Shown here: positions 10,301-18,976 of the stretch, in pieces
How positions within the stretch are numbered: the stretch's first letter is position 1
Layout: each line of letters starts with the position of its first letter
NCBI GenBank assembly: GCA_905215695.1
Contig: CAJMQN010000002.1
Coordinates: forward strand, 124,001-188,000
Length of the DNA: 64,000 nucleotides
Origin: an uncultured bacterium
GTDB lineage: Bacteria > Bacillota > Clostridia > Christensenellales > HGM11417
Reading direction: 5' to 3'
Notes under the pieces: generated by a model
Told to the model about the DNA's origin: nothing
The model's input: the letters and a program-made list of their open reading frames with translations, nothing else
The model's database searches: none
Made by a program: the position numbers and the translations under genes

Positions 10301-10607
10301 GCCACTTGGCGTACAGCGTCACGCTCCCCTCGAGGGGCTCGTCAAAATCCACCCGCTTGCCCTTTAGCTGTTCGTTGTCGTACCAGCCGAGAAAGACAAA
10401 GCCATCCCGCGTCGGAACAAACGGAGTTTCGACGATTTCGCCCGAATCGAATTCCTGACTCTCGTATATGACGTCTTGCCCGTTTTCGATATAATTTCCG
10501 TGATAGGAAACCGTTACTTTTCCCGATTCGTCATGACACGCCGCCAGCCCGAAGGAACCGAACAGAATCGCCGCTGCCGTTACCACCCATACGATTTTCT
10601 TTTTCAT
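7388..10607 (-). pseudogene. BspA-type LRR/B-repeat lipoprotein interrupted by a frameshift
   Basis: One gene spread over two reading frames. The 5' part starts at 10607 behind GGAGGG. It encodes a lipoprotein signal (LAAC, Cys24), three InlB-type repeats (FLGWYDN, FAGWFKD, FSGWMRE) and LRRs up to KYIDDDAL at about 9056. The downstream part, in another frame, resumes the same LRR consensus (EGAFSMNTALESVSVP) and continues to the stop at 7388. The homology passes from one frame to the other with no gap, as if one extra base lay in the purine-rich stretch (minus-strand CGAGGAGGGC) near 9044-9056. Rejoined, the product would have about 1072 residues. It could be a genuine disruption, a sequencing or assembly error, or, least likely, recoding. 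Operon position and architecture match the neighbour at 3642-7358. Confidence 0.85.
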
Positions 10608-10626
10608 ATCTTTTGTCCCTCCGCTC

Positions 10627-13600
10627 TTAAACCCTGCGCCTGCGGGCGATATACACGCCGCCAGCCGCCAAGACGAGAAGAAGCATCATTCCCCCGAATC
10701 CGCCCGAAGCGTCCCCCGCGACAGCGCCGCAGCCTGTCTTTTCGGGTTCTTCGGGTTTCTCGTTGTCATCGCCGCTCCCCTTCCATTCAGCAAGCTTTTT
10801 CTCCGCGTCGGTCAGTTTTTCATAATTCGTCACAAGCAGTTTTTGGCTGTCCGACGAGATTCCGTCGTAGAGGTCGCGCGCCGCCTTGATTCGGGCTTCG
10901 AGTTCCTCGCTGTAGGAGAGGACTTCCCCGATTCCGTCGATCGCGTTGATGACGGAGAAGGTGTAAGCGTCCGCCGCCGCAGGACCGTCGAAGATGTGTT
11001 CGAAATAGTTCTCCCAAATATAGTTGTCGTATCCGACGCCGTTCGAGGGCTTCGACATGAAGATGCCGCGGAAGGTGCCGAACAGGTCATAGAAGTTGTC
11101 ATAGTTGTACTGCGGCAATGACGTCTCATAGAGATACGCCTCGAGCGTCGGGGCTTCGTAACTCAAAAATTCGTATGCCTGAAGATTCCCGCAGCGGTAG
11201 AAGGACGCCGCGCCCACGGATTTGAGGGTTGCGGGCAGGGTCACAGAGGTCAGATAACTGTTATAACAGGCGGCATACGGCTGTATCCGCACCGTGCCCT
11301 CCTTGATACGGTAGGTCGCCCCCGTCTTACCCGAGGGATAACACGCAAGCTGATAGCCGCCGTTGGGCAGGATTTCGTAGAGAACGCCGTCCTCGACAAA
11401 GAAGTGCGCGTTGCCCTCCGCAACCGTAATCGCGTCGCACTGCATGAGTGCTCCGAACGCGCCCGCGCCCACTTTTTCGAGCGTTGCGGGCAGAGTCGGA
11501 TTTGTCAGTTTGGTGTTATAGAAAGCGAGGTCGTATATCTCCTCTGCAACAGGGAAACTCGCCTCCTTCAGCTTACTGCAACCGTAGAACGCCCGCTCGC
11601 CGATGGCTGTGACCTTGGGCATAACAACTTTTTGCATATTGTTCGCGTACATGAAAGCGCCCGCGCCGATTCCCGTCGCTTCGGGAAGGGTTACGTCACC
11701 GAGGGAGGCGCAGTTCTGGAACGCCATTGCGTCAACGGTCGTCGCGCTCGCAAAGTCCACGTCGCGCAGAAGAGAACAGTTGTAGAACGCCGCGATTCCA
11801 ATGTATTTCACTCGGGGCATTTTTACCGTCTCGAGGTTGGTGCAACCGTAGAACGCGGATTCGTATATTTTCTCAAGGTTGGGCATGGAAATCGAGGTCA
11901 AAGACGTGCAGTTGTAGAAGGTTTGCGAAATCCGTTCCTTACCCGCGTACTCCTCCGCGCCCAAAACCTCGAGACTGTCAAAGGACAGGTCTTTCAGCTG
12001 GGTGCAGTCCGTGAACGCGAACGCGCCGATGCGCTTGACGTTAGCGAGATTTAAGTTTTCAAGCCCGGTACAGAAGGCAAAGGCATAGTTGCCGATTTCC
12101 TCCACAGAAGCGGGAATCGTCACCGTCGTCAAAGCCTTGTGAACGGAATCCTCGAGCACAACAACGTTGCCCCAATCGTCCACCGTAAAGTTCGGACCAA
12201 ACGCAAAGTCTCCGATGACCGTCGCACCTTCGGCAAAACTGACGCTCTCCAACGCGGTTGCGCGCTGGAATACGTATTCACCCATTTCGGTGACCGCGGA
12301 GAGTTCGGCGGTACGCAGTTTGGAGCAGGCGCGGAACACCGTATCACCCAGCTTTTTTACGCTCGCCGGCAAAGATATCGAGGTCAGATTCTCGCAGAGG
12401 AAGAAAGCGTCCGTACCGATTTCCGTCAGACCCGAGGGGAGCACTATCGTACGGATTCCCGTATTCGAGAGCGCAAGTTCGGGAAGCACCGTCAGTTTGC
12501 TCTTTTCCGGCTCATTGAAAGTCACAATGAGAGAGGTCGAGCCGCTGAACGTTCCGATACCAAGCTCGGTCACCGACACCGGAACCGCTATACTGTCGAG
12601 CGCGATACAACGCGAGAATGCGTAGTCACCCACGCTCTTCAAGCTGTCGGTGAAAGTCACATTGGTCAGTTTTCTACAGTCGTAGAATGCGTAGGCGCCG
12701 ATGCGCTCCACCCCGCCGAGATCAATCGAGGTGACATCCTCCCGCGCGGAAAATGCGCCCGAAGCGATTTCCTTGACGCCGGCAGGAATCGTGTAGCCCG
12801 TCAGATTCGCCCTATTCGGAATGAGCAGAAGGCTGACTTTGCTTCCGTTTTCGATTCCGTAGAGAATTCCGTTTTCCGCCGCGAAACGGGTACTGCCCGA
12901 CATGACGCTGAATTCTTCCAGATTGGTACAGCCCGCAAAGACCTGCGCGCGGACATCCGAGAGTACCGCATTCTTGGAGACGAGCACGCTCATAAGCGCG
13001 GTGCAGTTCTGGAAAGCATAAGTTCCAAGCGTTTCCAACCCGTCGGGAAGTTTGAGGGTGGAGAGAGAGGTACAGCCCGCAAATGCCTGCTGTCCGATTT
13101 CACGCACGTTCTTTCGGAAGGTCACGCTTGTGAGTGCGGCGCAGTTTTGGAACGCCATGGTGCCGATGCTGTCGATGTCCTCCGTGAATTTTACGCTCGT
13201 CAAGGAGGAGCAATTCTGGAACACACGATTCGGCAGAGAGGGCGATGCAATGCTCAAGGTAAGGAGTCCGGTACAGTTCGAGAACATCCCCTCGGAGAGC
13301 ACCGTGTGCGGTTCCATGATGACTTCGGTCAGACCGGTGCATTTATAAAACATATTTGTGCCCGGCATACGCAGATTGGTAATATCCACCGAGCGCAGAG
13401 ACGCGCACTCGGAGAAGGCGCTCTGCCCCGCTACAACGAGCATCGAAAGATCGACATCCGCAAGCTGTTTGCAACCCGAAAAGACCGATGCGCCGATGGT
13501 CAGCCCCGTCTTGGGAGCCTCGAGGTTGATATCGTTGAGCTTACTGCATCCGGCGAACACAGAGTCCTGCATGATCATCAGCGAGGACGGAAGCGTCACT

Positions 13601-16600
13601 TTTGTCAGATTGGTACAGCCGTAGAACGCACCCGTGCGGATATCCGTCACGCCCTCGGGAATCGTCACCGAGGTGATGGTTTCGTTCTTGTAGAATACCG
13701 TGTTGTTGATATACAGAATCCCGAGCTTTTCGGGAATCACAACGTCCCCGCCCGCGCCGTAATACGCTTTTAAAATCCGGTCTTCCACAAAAAATGCGAC
13801 TTTTACCTTGAATTTTGCGAGCGCGGAATAGGTCTTATAGGTCGCACGAACCGTGATTTCGCGGTCCTCCTCGGTGTCGAGGAAGGTGATTCTTCCGTCC
13901 GGGTCAATCTTGCAGTACTTCTCGGAGGTCGAACTCCAGACAACTTCTACGCCCGTCGCGTTCCAAGGCTCCGTCTGGAGCTTGAGATAGAAGGGCATGT
14001 TGGAGACCATTTCGGTCACACCCTCGCTCGAGAGCTGATATTCTTCCCCGTCGCGGATAATTCCCGTAATTTTCAATTCGTTCAAAGGAACGTTCGCGTC
14101 TAATATTTCGTCTGTGACCGTAATCCTGATCGTATGCGACCACTCGGGATCCAAAGGATTGGTAACGGTCAGGTTGCATACGCCCGCAGCAAGTCCGCGG
14201 ACTTCCCCACGGTAGGCGTCGGCAAGCACGCTCACATTGCCTTCGTCGTCCGTAAAGGTATAGACGAGATCGTTGAGCCAGACATTTTCGCCCGCCTCGA
14301 TGGTGAGAGCCTTGGTCTCACCCGTCTTCAGAGTCAGTTCGGTTTCCGTAATTTGCACTTCGTCCGCATCCGCTCTGCCCCATTCCTCGGGCAGGTGGAT
14401 TTCGTAGATTCTCGAATTGAGCGCATAGTCCTGAAGCTGAATACCGAGTTTGTTGTCCTTGAGTCGGTCCATCCAATCCGTCAACTCGAGCGTTATGATA
14501 TTGGTGCCGTTGCGCACGCCGTCATACACAGGCTGATAGTAGTCCTCCAGCATGTATGCGCTCGTGCCGTCCAGAAGACAGGGCATATACGCCTCTATGT
14601 AATGGTTATCATACGCCGCGATATCCACATAGTAGCGCACCTTGCCGTCGCGCTCGGTCTCTTTGCGGAATTTACACTTTTCAAGCTCCAGCGTGGGAGC
14701 TTCGAAATCCACATAGAAGGTAAAACTGTAGCTGTTTCGGAGATTGGTGTCAACGCCGCCGTCTCCATAGTCGAGCTTGCCCTCCATTGTGAAAATGTAT
14801 TTCGTATTGTTCGCAAGCTTTTCGCCGTAGGGCGAGACGCCGACAAGCGCGCTCGAGCCTGCCATTGTGCCGTTGTAGTTGTAGGATTTCCTCTGGTTAA
14901 TCTTGGTCTCGTCGAGAATAACCTCCCCCGTCACGGCATCCGTAATCGTATAGTGCATCTCCTTCGCGCCGCGCAGAAGTCCGGCATAACAGGAGTATAG
15001 CGCGTAGATGCTGTTGGAATAGTATGAAAGGGCATTCTTGTCCATGGACGCGAGCACCTTGTCCGCGCCGTCAGGCTGTTTGTAGATATAAGTACCCAGC
15101 GGGAGAAGCATGGAACCGTTGTTGTAGAGACCGACCGGCACCGTTGCATAGACATCGGCTTTGGTCTTGTCCTCTTCGTTGATGCTCTTGTCCACTTCGT
15201 CCGCGGAGACCGTATAGCTGTCGATGTCGAACATCGGCGCTTTCGTCCAATCGCCGAAGAACCCCAAGTATGGAATGGAGAGGTCGATGCCGTCCGAGTT
15301 GTTGGAGATAAACTTGATAAAGCCCTCCACATACATGCCGTTTTTGAAGTTGTCCTTTAGATACTTTTTGTCTGCGTCGGAGAGCCTGACCGTGACTTGA
15401 ATTTCCGTATCGACACCCGCACCTACGGTAATACGGTTTCCCGAAATCGTCGCGTTTTCGGCGGTGAAGGAAATTTCCGCATCCTCGAAGAGCGTCGCCT
15501 TTTCCGCCACGGTCTTGTTGTCGAGGGACATGGTCTCCGTCATGACGTAGGGAGAGAGCGTATAGGTCAGCGGAATATCCGAAAAGTTGTTGAGACGGAA
15601 ACTCATCTGGTAGAGACCCGTTTCCTGCGGGTCGTCACCGAGTTCAATCTTGGTCTTATCCGTCCCCTCGACGTACAGGTACGCGCCCGTGTTCACCGAA
15701 TTGTAGATACTGCCGAGACCCGCGCCCTGCTTTCTCGGCGAATAGGGATTTCCCTCTTCGTTCAGAGCGATGGTCGCGGTGCTCATGAGAAGCTGATTGA
15801 CGAGCGCCGAACGTTCCTTTATATTTAAATCCGGGAAATGTTCGGTCACGTACTGGCGGACAAGCGTCACCGCGCCCGCCATATTCGGGGACGCCATCGA
15901 GGTGCCGCTGATAGAGGAATAACCGTTTCGGAACGCCGAATAGATTTCACCGCCGTGCGCTGTAATCTCCGGTTTCAGTTCGAGGCTCGGAAGCGGACCC
16001 CAAGAGGAGAAGTCGGACATGAAAGGTCCCGCCGCATTGTTCTTATCGATGACGATCGTGCCCGAGGGCTGGGAGGCAAGCTGAAGTCCCGCGTCCATCG
16101 GGATGGAGCAGGTCGGAATATAGAGCGTTTCAACGGACATGCGGATACTGCCCGTCACGTTATTATAGACGATACAGCCCACCGCACCGTTGCGCGCCGC
16201 GTAACGGACTTTGTCCAAAAAGTTCACATTGCCCCGGCGAACAAGCGCAATCTTTCCCCTGACGTCGAGCATATCGTAGTCGGAGGACGCGCCGTCACCG
16301 GGAATCGTCACGTATTCAAAGGTCTTTGCGGTCGCGGTGCCGAGCATGCCGCCCACAAAATCGTAGGGCTGAGAACCAAGGCTGTACGCCTCGGTAAAGA
16401 ACGCCACGGTCGAGCCGTTGCAGACGAGATATGGAGTCAGTCTGCCGCTGATAGAGGCAACGGAGAGCGCGGACGGATAGGAGGCGGGCGAACCGATTGT
16501 GCCCGAATCCGGATTCGAAGCGAGGTTCGTGTTGCCGTATGTGCCGCCGTACGCCGAACTGTAGGAGTTGGACGCGGCAACGACAAGGCTGATTCCCGCG

Positions 16601-17724
16601 TCGCGCACCGAGCTATAGATTTCGTTCATGCGGTACTCGCCGTCCGGGTCTTCGCTTGAAAAGCCAGCAGACGCGCCCAAGCTCATATTGATGACATCTA
16701 CGCCCAGCGTCACGCAGTCCTCAAGCGCGGCAAGAATGCCCGGCGTCGAAGAGGTATCGTTGTCCGAAAACACCTTCATGATAGCGAGCTGTGCCTGCGT
16801 TGCCACGCCGGTCACCACGTCGTCCTCGCCCGCGAGAATACCCGCGACGTGCACGCCGTGGTCGTTGTAGCCCGGATACACGTTCGCGTCGTTGTCCGCG
16901 TAGTCGAAGGCATAGGGAACTTTCGCGTTATAGTAAAGGTCCTTTTCGGTCACGTTCGCGAGTTCGGACGCGCGAAGTTCGCCGAGCTTGTCCGCAACAT
17001 CGGTCTTTTCGAGTTTCTGCTCCTCGGGCATTCTCTGGAACATGGAATGCGACTTGTCGAAACCCGTGTCCAAAATCGCGATGAGCATACCCGACCCGTT
17101 ATAGTCCACAGAGGAAGTATCGTAGATTCCCGTGGAGTGTACGTCCACCTTGTTCATGGTGGCGTCCGAATTCGCCGCGCTCAAATATTCGCGCAGCGCT
17201 CCGTAGTTTTCGGTGACCGGAACTTCATACTCCTCGCTGATGATGACGGATTTCACGCCCTTCAACTGTTTGAGCGCGGCATAATCCGCCGTCTTGATTT
17301 TCGCAGCGAAACCGTTTAACAGAGTTTTATATGTAGGTCCGAATTCGAGAAAACCGATTCCGCTCCTCTTGACCGAACGGATAGCCGAGTCCTGTCCCCG
17401 GGTCAAATCCTCTACGATATATTTTCCCGTTTCGGAGGAAGTAAAGGCAGAGACGTCTGCAAAACGTTCCGAATAGCCGGACTCAAATACGTCCATCACG
17501 GAATCCTCTTCGAGTTCCACGATGACCCACATCTCCTCCCGGGGTTCGGGCGCTTTTTCGCCGTTCAGGTGCGCCGAAGAGTCCAGCGAATATTTGTCCG
17601 TGACGTCCGTCGCCGAAAACGACGAAGTCTGCGGGTATCCGCCGCTCGTGATAATTTCGGCACACCCTGTATTGCAGAGCAGAATGGCAGAAATCAACAG
17701 GCATGCAATCTTTTTGTACTTCAT
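10627..17724 (-). CDS. Cell-surface subtilisin-like (S8) protease with LRR array
   Basis: A 2365-residue secreted protease. I chose the ATG at 17724 because GGAGGAAAGG lies just upstream and it begins a lipoprotein-like signal (cysteine 21, CNTGC); an in-frame start 23 codons earlier lacks this. The S8 triad is visible: Asp in AILDTGFDKSH (about residue 219), His in NDHGVHVAG (about 289), Ser in SGTSMASPNMAG (about 609), with the oxyanion Asn near 386. A protease-associated domain is inserted at about 457-547. This resembles lactocepin-type cell-envelope proteases. Residues about 1330-2190 are BspA-type LRRs. The C-terminus (about 2328-2365) is KTGCGAV, a Gly-rich spacer, a hydrophobic helix and ARRRRV, a sorting-signal-like tail. 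It is the first gene of the surface operon and probably degrades extracellular protein, feeding the peptide-type binding protein downstream (inference). Confidence 0.95.
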   Translation of the reverse strand: MKYKKIACLLISAILLCNTGCAEIITSGGYPQTSSFSATDVTDKYSLDSSAHLNGEKAPEPREEMWVIVELEEDSVMDVFESGYSERFADVSAFTSSETGKYIVEDLTRGQDSAIRSVKRSGIGFLEFGPTYKTLLNGFAAKIKTADYAALKQLKGVKSVIISEEYEVPVTENYGALREYLSAANSDATMNKVDVHSTGIYDTSSVDYNGSGMLIAILDTGFDKSHSMFQRMPEEQKLEKTDVADKLGELRASELANVTEKDLYYNAKVPYAFDYADNDANVYPGYNDHGVHVAGILAGEDDVVTGVATQAQLAIMKVFSDNDTSSTPGILAALEDCVTLGVDVINMSLGASAGFSSEDPDGEYRMNEIYSSVRDAGISLVVAASNSYSSAYGGTYGNTNLASNPDSGTIGSPASYPSALSVASISGRLTPYLVCNGSTVAFFTEAYSLGSQPYDFVGGMLGTATAKTFEYVTIPGDGASSDYDMLDVRGKIALVRRGNVNFLDKVRYAARNGAVGCIVYNNVTGSIRMSVETLYIPTCSIPMDAGLQLASQPSGTIVIDKNNAAGPFMSDFSSWGPLPSLELKPEITAHGGEIYSAFRNGYSSISGTSMASPNMAGAVTLVRQYVTEHFPDLNIKERSALVNQLLMSTATIALNEEGNPYSPRKQGAGLGSIYNSVNTGAYLYVEGTDKTKIELGDDPQETGLYQMSFRLNNFSDIPLTYTLSPYVMTETMSLDNKTVAEKATLFEDAEISFTAENATISGNRITVGAGVDTEIQVTVRLSDADKKYLKDNFKNGMYVEGFIKFISNNSDGIDLSIPYLGFFGDWTKAPMFDIDSYTVSADEVDKSINEEDKTKADVYATVPVGLYNNGSMLLPLGTYIYKQPDGADKVLASMDKNALSYYSNSIYALYSCYAGLLRGAKEMHYTITDAVTGEVILDETKINQRKSYNYNGTMAGSSALVGVSPYGEKLANNTKYIFTMEGKLDYGDGGVDTNLRNSYSFTFYVDFEAPTLELEKCKFRKETERDGKVRYYVDIAAYDNHYIEAYMPCLLDGTSAYMLEDYYQPVYDGVRNGTNIITLELTDWMDRLKDNKLGIQLQDYALNSRIYEIHLPEEWGRADADEVQITETELTLKTGETKALTIEAGENVWLNDLVYTFTDDEGNVSVLADAYRGEVRGLAAGVCNLTVTNPLDPEWSHTIRITVTDEILDANVPLNELKITGIIRDGEEYQLSSEGVTEMVSNMPFYLKLQTEPWNATGVEVVWSSTSEKYCKIDPDGRITFLDTEEDREITVRATYKTYSALAKFKVKVAFFVEDRILKAYYGAGGDVVIPEKLGILYINNTVFYKNETITSVTIPEGVTDIRTGAFYGCTNLTKVTLPSSLMIMQDSVFAGCSKLNDINLEAPKTGLTIGASVFSGCKQLADVDLSMLVVAGQSAFSECASLRSVDITNLRMPGTNMFYKCTGLTEVIMEPHTVLSEGMFSNCTGLLTLSIASPSLPNRVFQNCSSLTSVKFTEDIDSIGTMAFQNCAALTSVTFRKNVREIGQQAFAGCTSLSTLKLPDGLETLGTYAFQNCTALMSVLVSKNAVLSDVRAQVFAGCTNLEEFSVMSGSTRFAAENGILYGIENGSKVSLLLIPNRANLTGYTIPAGVKEIASGAFSAREDVTSIDLGGVERIGAYAFYDCRKLTNVTFTDSLKSVGDYAFSRCIALDSIAVPVSVTELGIGTFSGSTSLIVTFNEPEKSKLTVLPELALSNTGIRTIVLPSGLTEIGTDAFFLCENLTSISLPASVKKLGDTVFRACSKLRTAELSAVTEMGEYVFQRATALESVSFAEGATVIGDFAFGPNFTVDDWGNVVVLEDSVHKALTTVTIPASVEEIGNYAFAFCTGLENLNLANVKRIGAFAFTDCTQLKDLSFDSLEVLGAEEYAGKERISQTFYNCTSLTSISMPNLEKIYESAFYGCTNLETVKMPRVKYIGIAAFYNCSLLRDVDFASATTVDAMAFQNCASLGDVTLPEATGIGAGAFMYANNMQKVVMPKVTAIGERAFYGCSKLKEASFPVAEEIYDLAFYNTKLTNPTLPATLEKVGAGAFGALMQCDAITVAEGNAHFFVEDGVLYEILPNGGYQLACYPSGKTGATYRIKEGTVRIQPYAACYNSYLTSVTLPATLKSVGAASFYRCGNLQAYEFLSYEAPTLEAYLYETSLPQYNYDNFYDLFGTFRGIFMSKPSNGVGYDNYIWENYFEHIFDGPAAADAYTFSVINAIDGIGEVLSYSEELEARIKAARDLYDGISSDSQKLLVTNYEKLTDAEKKLAEWKGSGDDNEKPEEPEKTGCGAVAGDASGGFGGMMLLLVLAAGGVYIARRRRV

Positions 17725-17771
17725 AAATCCTTTCCTCCGTAATCCTATACTTTTACAAAGGCGGACGAAAA

Positions 17772-17807
17772 GAAAAAAACATGCCGTTTTCAAATGAAAA
17801 CAGCATG
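17772..17807 (-). terminator. Second leader terminator before the S8 protease gene
   Basis: On the minus strand CATGC, GTTTTC, a 4-nt loop, GAAAAC and GCATG form a hairpin of about 11 bp with one mismatch. It is followed directly by TTTTTTTCTTTTC. It lies 48 nt upstream of the protease start codon, inside the predicted leader. Confidence 0.7.
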
Positions 17808-17858
17808 TTATCGGTATTTTTTGCGTTTACGGAAAAGTATAGATTTGCGTATTTTGAC

Positions 17859-17899
17859 AAAAAAGGCGACTCATTTCCCCTGCGGTTGAATGAATCACC
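17859..17899 (-). terminator. First leader terminator/attenuator before the S8 protease gene
   Basis: On the minus strand GGTGATTCATT pairs with AATGAGTCGCC (11 bp including G-U pairs, 13-nt loop) and TTTTTT follows. It ends about 65-70 nt after the predicted transcription start, so RNA made from the 17935-17964 promoter should meet it before the second hairpin. The two together make the leader look like an attenuation or riboswitch-type region. I recognise no known riboswitch class. Confidence 0.7.
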
Positions 17900-17934
17900 T
17901 TTGACTCCCAAACTACGACATAATCACCGTTAAT

Positions 17935-17964
17935 AGTATAACTCTCCTCATGCGTTTCTGTCAA
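17935..17964 (-). promoter_or_regulatory. Consensus sigma-A promoter for the S8/LRR operon
   Basis: Minus-strand TTGACA (17959-17964), an 18-nt spacer and TATACT (17935-17940). Transcription would start near 17928, giving a leader of about 204 nt before the ATG at 17724. The 339-base gene-free stretch 17725-18063 consists of this leader, its two terminators and the divergent promoter for the YitT gene. Confidence 0.8.
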
Positions 17965-17998
17965 ATCATTTTATAAAATATTTATTTTCACTTCCCCA

Positions 17999-18027
17999 TT
18001 GTAAAACTTTCACAATTATGATAGAAT
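17999..18027 (+). promoter_or_regulatory. Sigma-A promoter for the YitT-family gene
   Basis: TTGTAA (17999-18004), a 17-nt spacer and TAGAAT (18022-18027), 36 nt before the ATG. It is divergent from the S8 operon promoter. Confidence 0.7.
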
Positions 18028-18063
18028 ACATGTGTTCCACATCACTTATCGAGGATTTTTGAA

Positions 18064-18939
18064 ATGAATCAAAGATTGAAAAATCTCCTGTTTACTTCTG
18101 CGCTCGTACTGCTTGCGGGCTTTGTGCGCGCGGTCGCCGTGTATAGCTTTATCGTACCCAACGCCTTCGCGCCGGGCGGCATCACAGGTATCGGCTCTAT
18201 TGTCGAATTCATGACCGCAACGGACGGACATGCGGGCTTTTCCGCAGGCTATACCATGCTTATCCTCAACGTGCCTCTGCTCGCGCTCGCTTTCTTTTTC
18301 CTCGGAAAAAAATTTGCACTGACGACCGGCGCTGCGACAGTGCTCTCCTCCGTACTCATGGTGGTCTTTCAAAAAATCGACTTCTATGTCTATACCGACG
18401 AGCGAATCCTCGCCGCCGCCGCAGGCGGAATCCTTACGGGCGTATCCCTCGCGCTCATGCTCAAGACGGGCGGCACAATGGGGGGTACCGATATTATCGC
18501 CACCTTTATACAGCGCAAACACTCCGCGACCAATGTCGCCTGGTTCATCTTCGCGTTGGACTCCACCGTCGTCGTTGCCTCCCTCTTCTTCTTCAAGAAC
18601 GGACTCACTCCCGCCATTCTCTCGTTTATCGAGATGTTCTCTTCGAGCAAAATGTGCGACGTCATCACGAGCGGTCACAAATCCGCAATCAAGTTCGAGA
18701 TCGTCACGACCAAACCGCAGGAACTCTCGGACGCCATTCTCAAAAGATTGCACAGAGGGGTCACCAAACTCGACGCCGTCGGCATGTACACCGACGAACC
18801 CCGCGCCGTTCTCGTCTGTCTCATCCGGCGCAGACAGGTTTCCGAATTCCGCAAGCTCATCAAGGCGATTGACCCGGACGGTTTTGCCTATATGTCGCAG
18901 GCTTCCGAGGTGCTTGGGCTTGGATTCCCCCATAGCTAA
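18064..18939 (+). CDS. YitT-family (DUF161/DUF2179) membrane protein
   Basis: A 291-residue integral membrane protein with five or six hydrophobic segments in the first 190 residues. The motif FIVPNAFAPGGITGIG near the N-terminus and the glycine-rich GGTMGGTDIIATF segment around residue 140 are typical of the YitT/YvjA/YpjC family. The last 80 residues form the soluble DUF2179 domain (KFEIVTTKPQELSDAIL through GFAYMSQASEVLG). Such proteins are common in Firmicutes and are predicted transporters; the substrate is not established. The gene is a single transcription unit with its own promoter and a strong terminator shared with the convergent flotillin gene. Confidence 0.9.
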   Translation: MNQRLKNLLFTSALVLLAGFVRAVAVYSFIVPNAFAPGGITGIGSIVEFMTATDGHAGFSAGYTMLILNVPLLALAFFFLGKKFALTTGAATVLSSVLMVVFQKIDFYVYTDERILAAAAGGILTGVSLALMLKTGGTMGGTDIIATFIQRKHSATNVAWFIFALDSTVVVASLFFFKNGLTPAILSFIEMFSSSKMCDVITSGHKSAIKFEIVTTKPQELSDAILKRLHRGVTKLDAVGMYTDEPRAVLVCLIRRRQVSEFRKLIKAIDPDGFAYMSQASEVLGLGFPHS

Positions 18940-18942
18940 ATA

Positions 18943-18976
18943 AAAAACGGAACTCAAAAGAGTTCCGTTTTTTTGT
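18943..18976. terminator. Bidirectional terminator between YitT and flotillin genes
   Basis: CGGAACTC, an AAAA loop and GAGTTCCG, with an A-run before and TTTTTTT after. It therefore works as an intrinsic terminator for both convergent genes. Confidence 0.9.

Noticed and set aside
17860..17960. Resemblance of the S8 leader to tetrahydrofolate or purine riboswitches (short strings such as GGTGATTCATT or TTTGGGAG)
   Set aside because: The conserved core elements and spacing of those classes are not present and the downstream gene is not in folate or purine metabolism. I keep it only as an unassigned structured leader.
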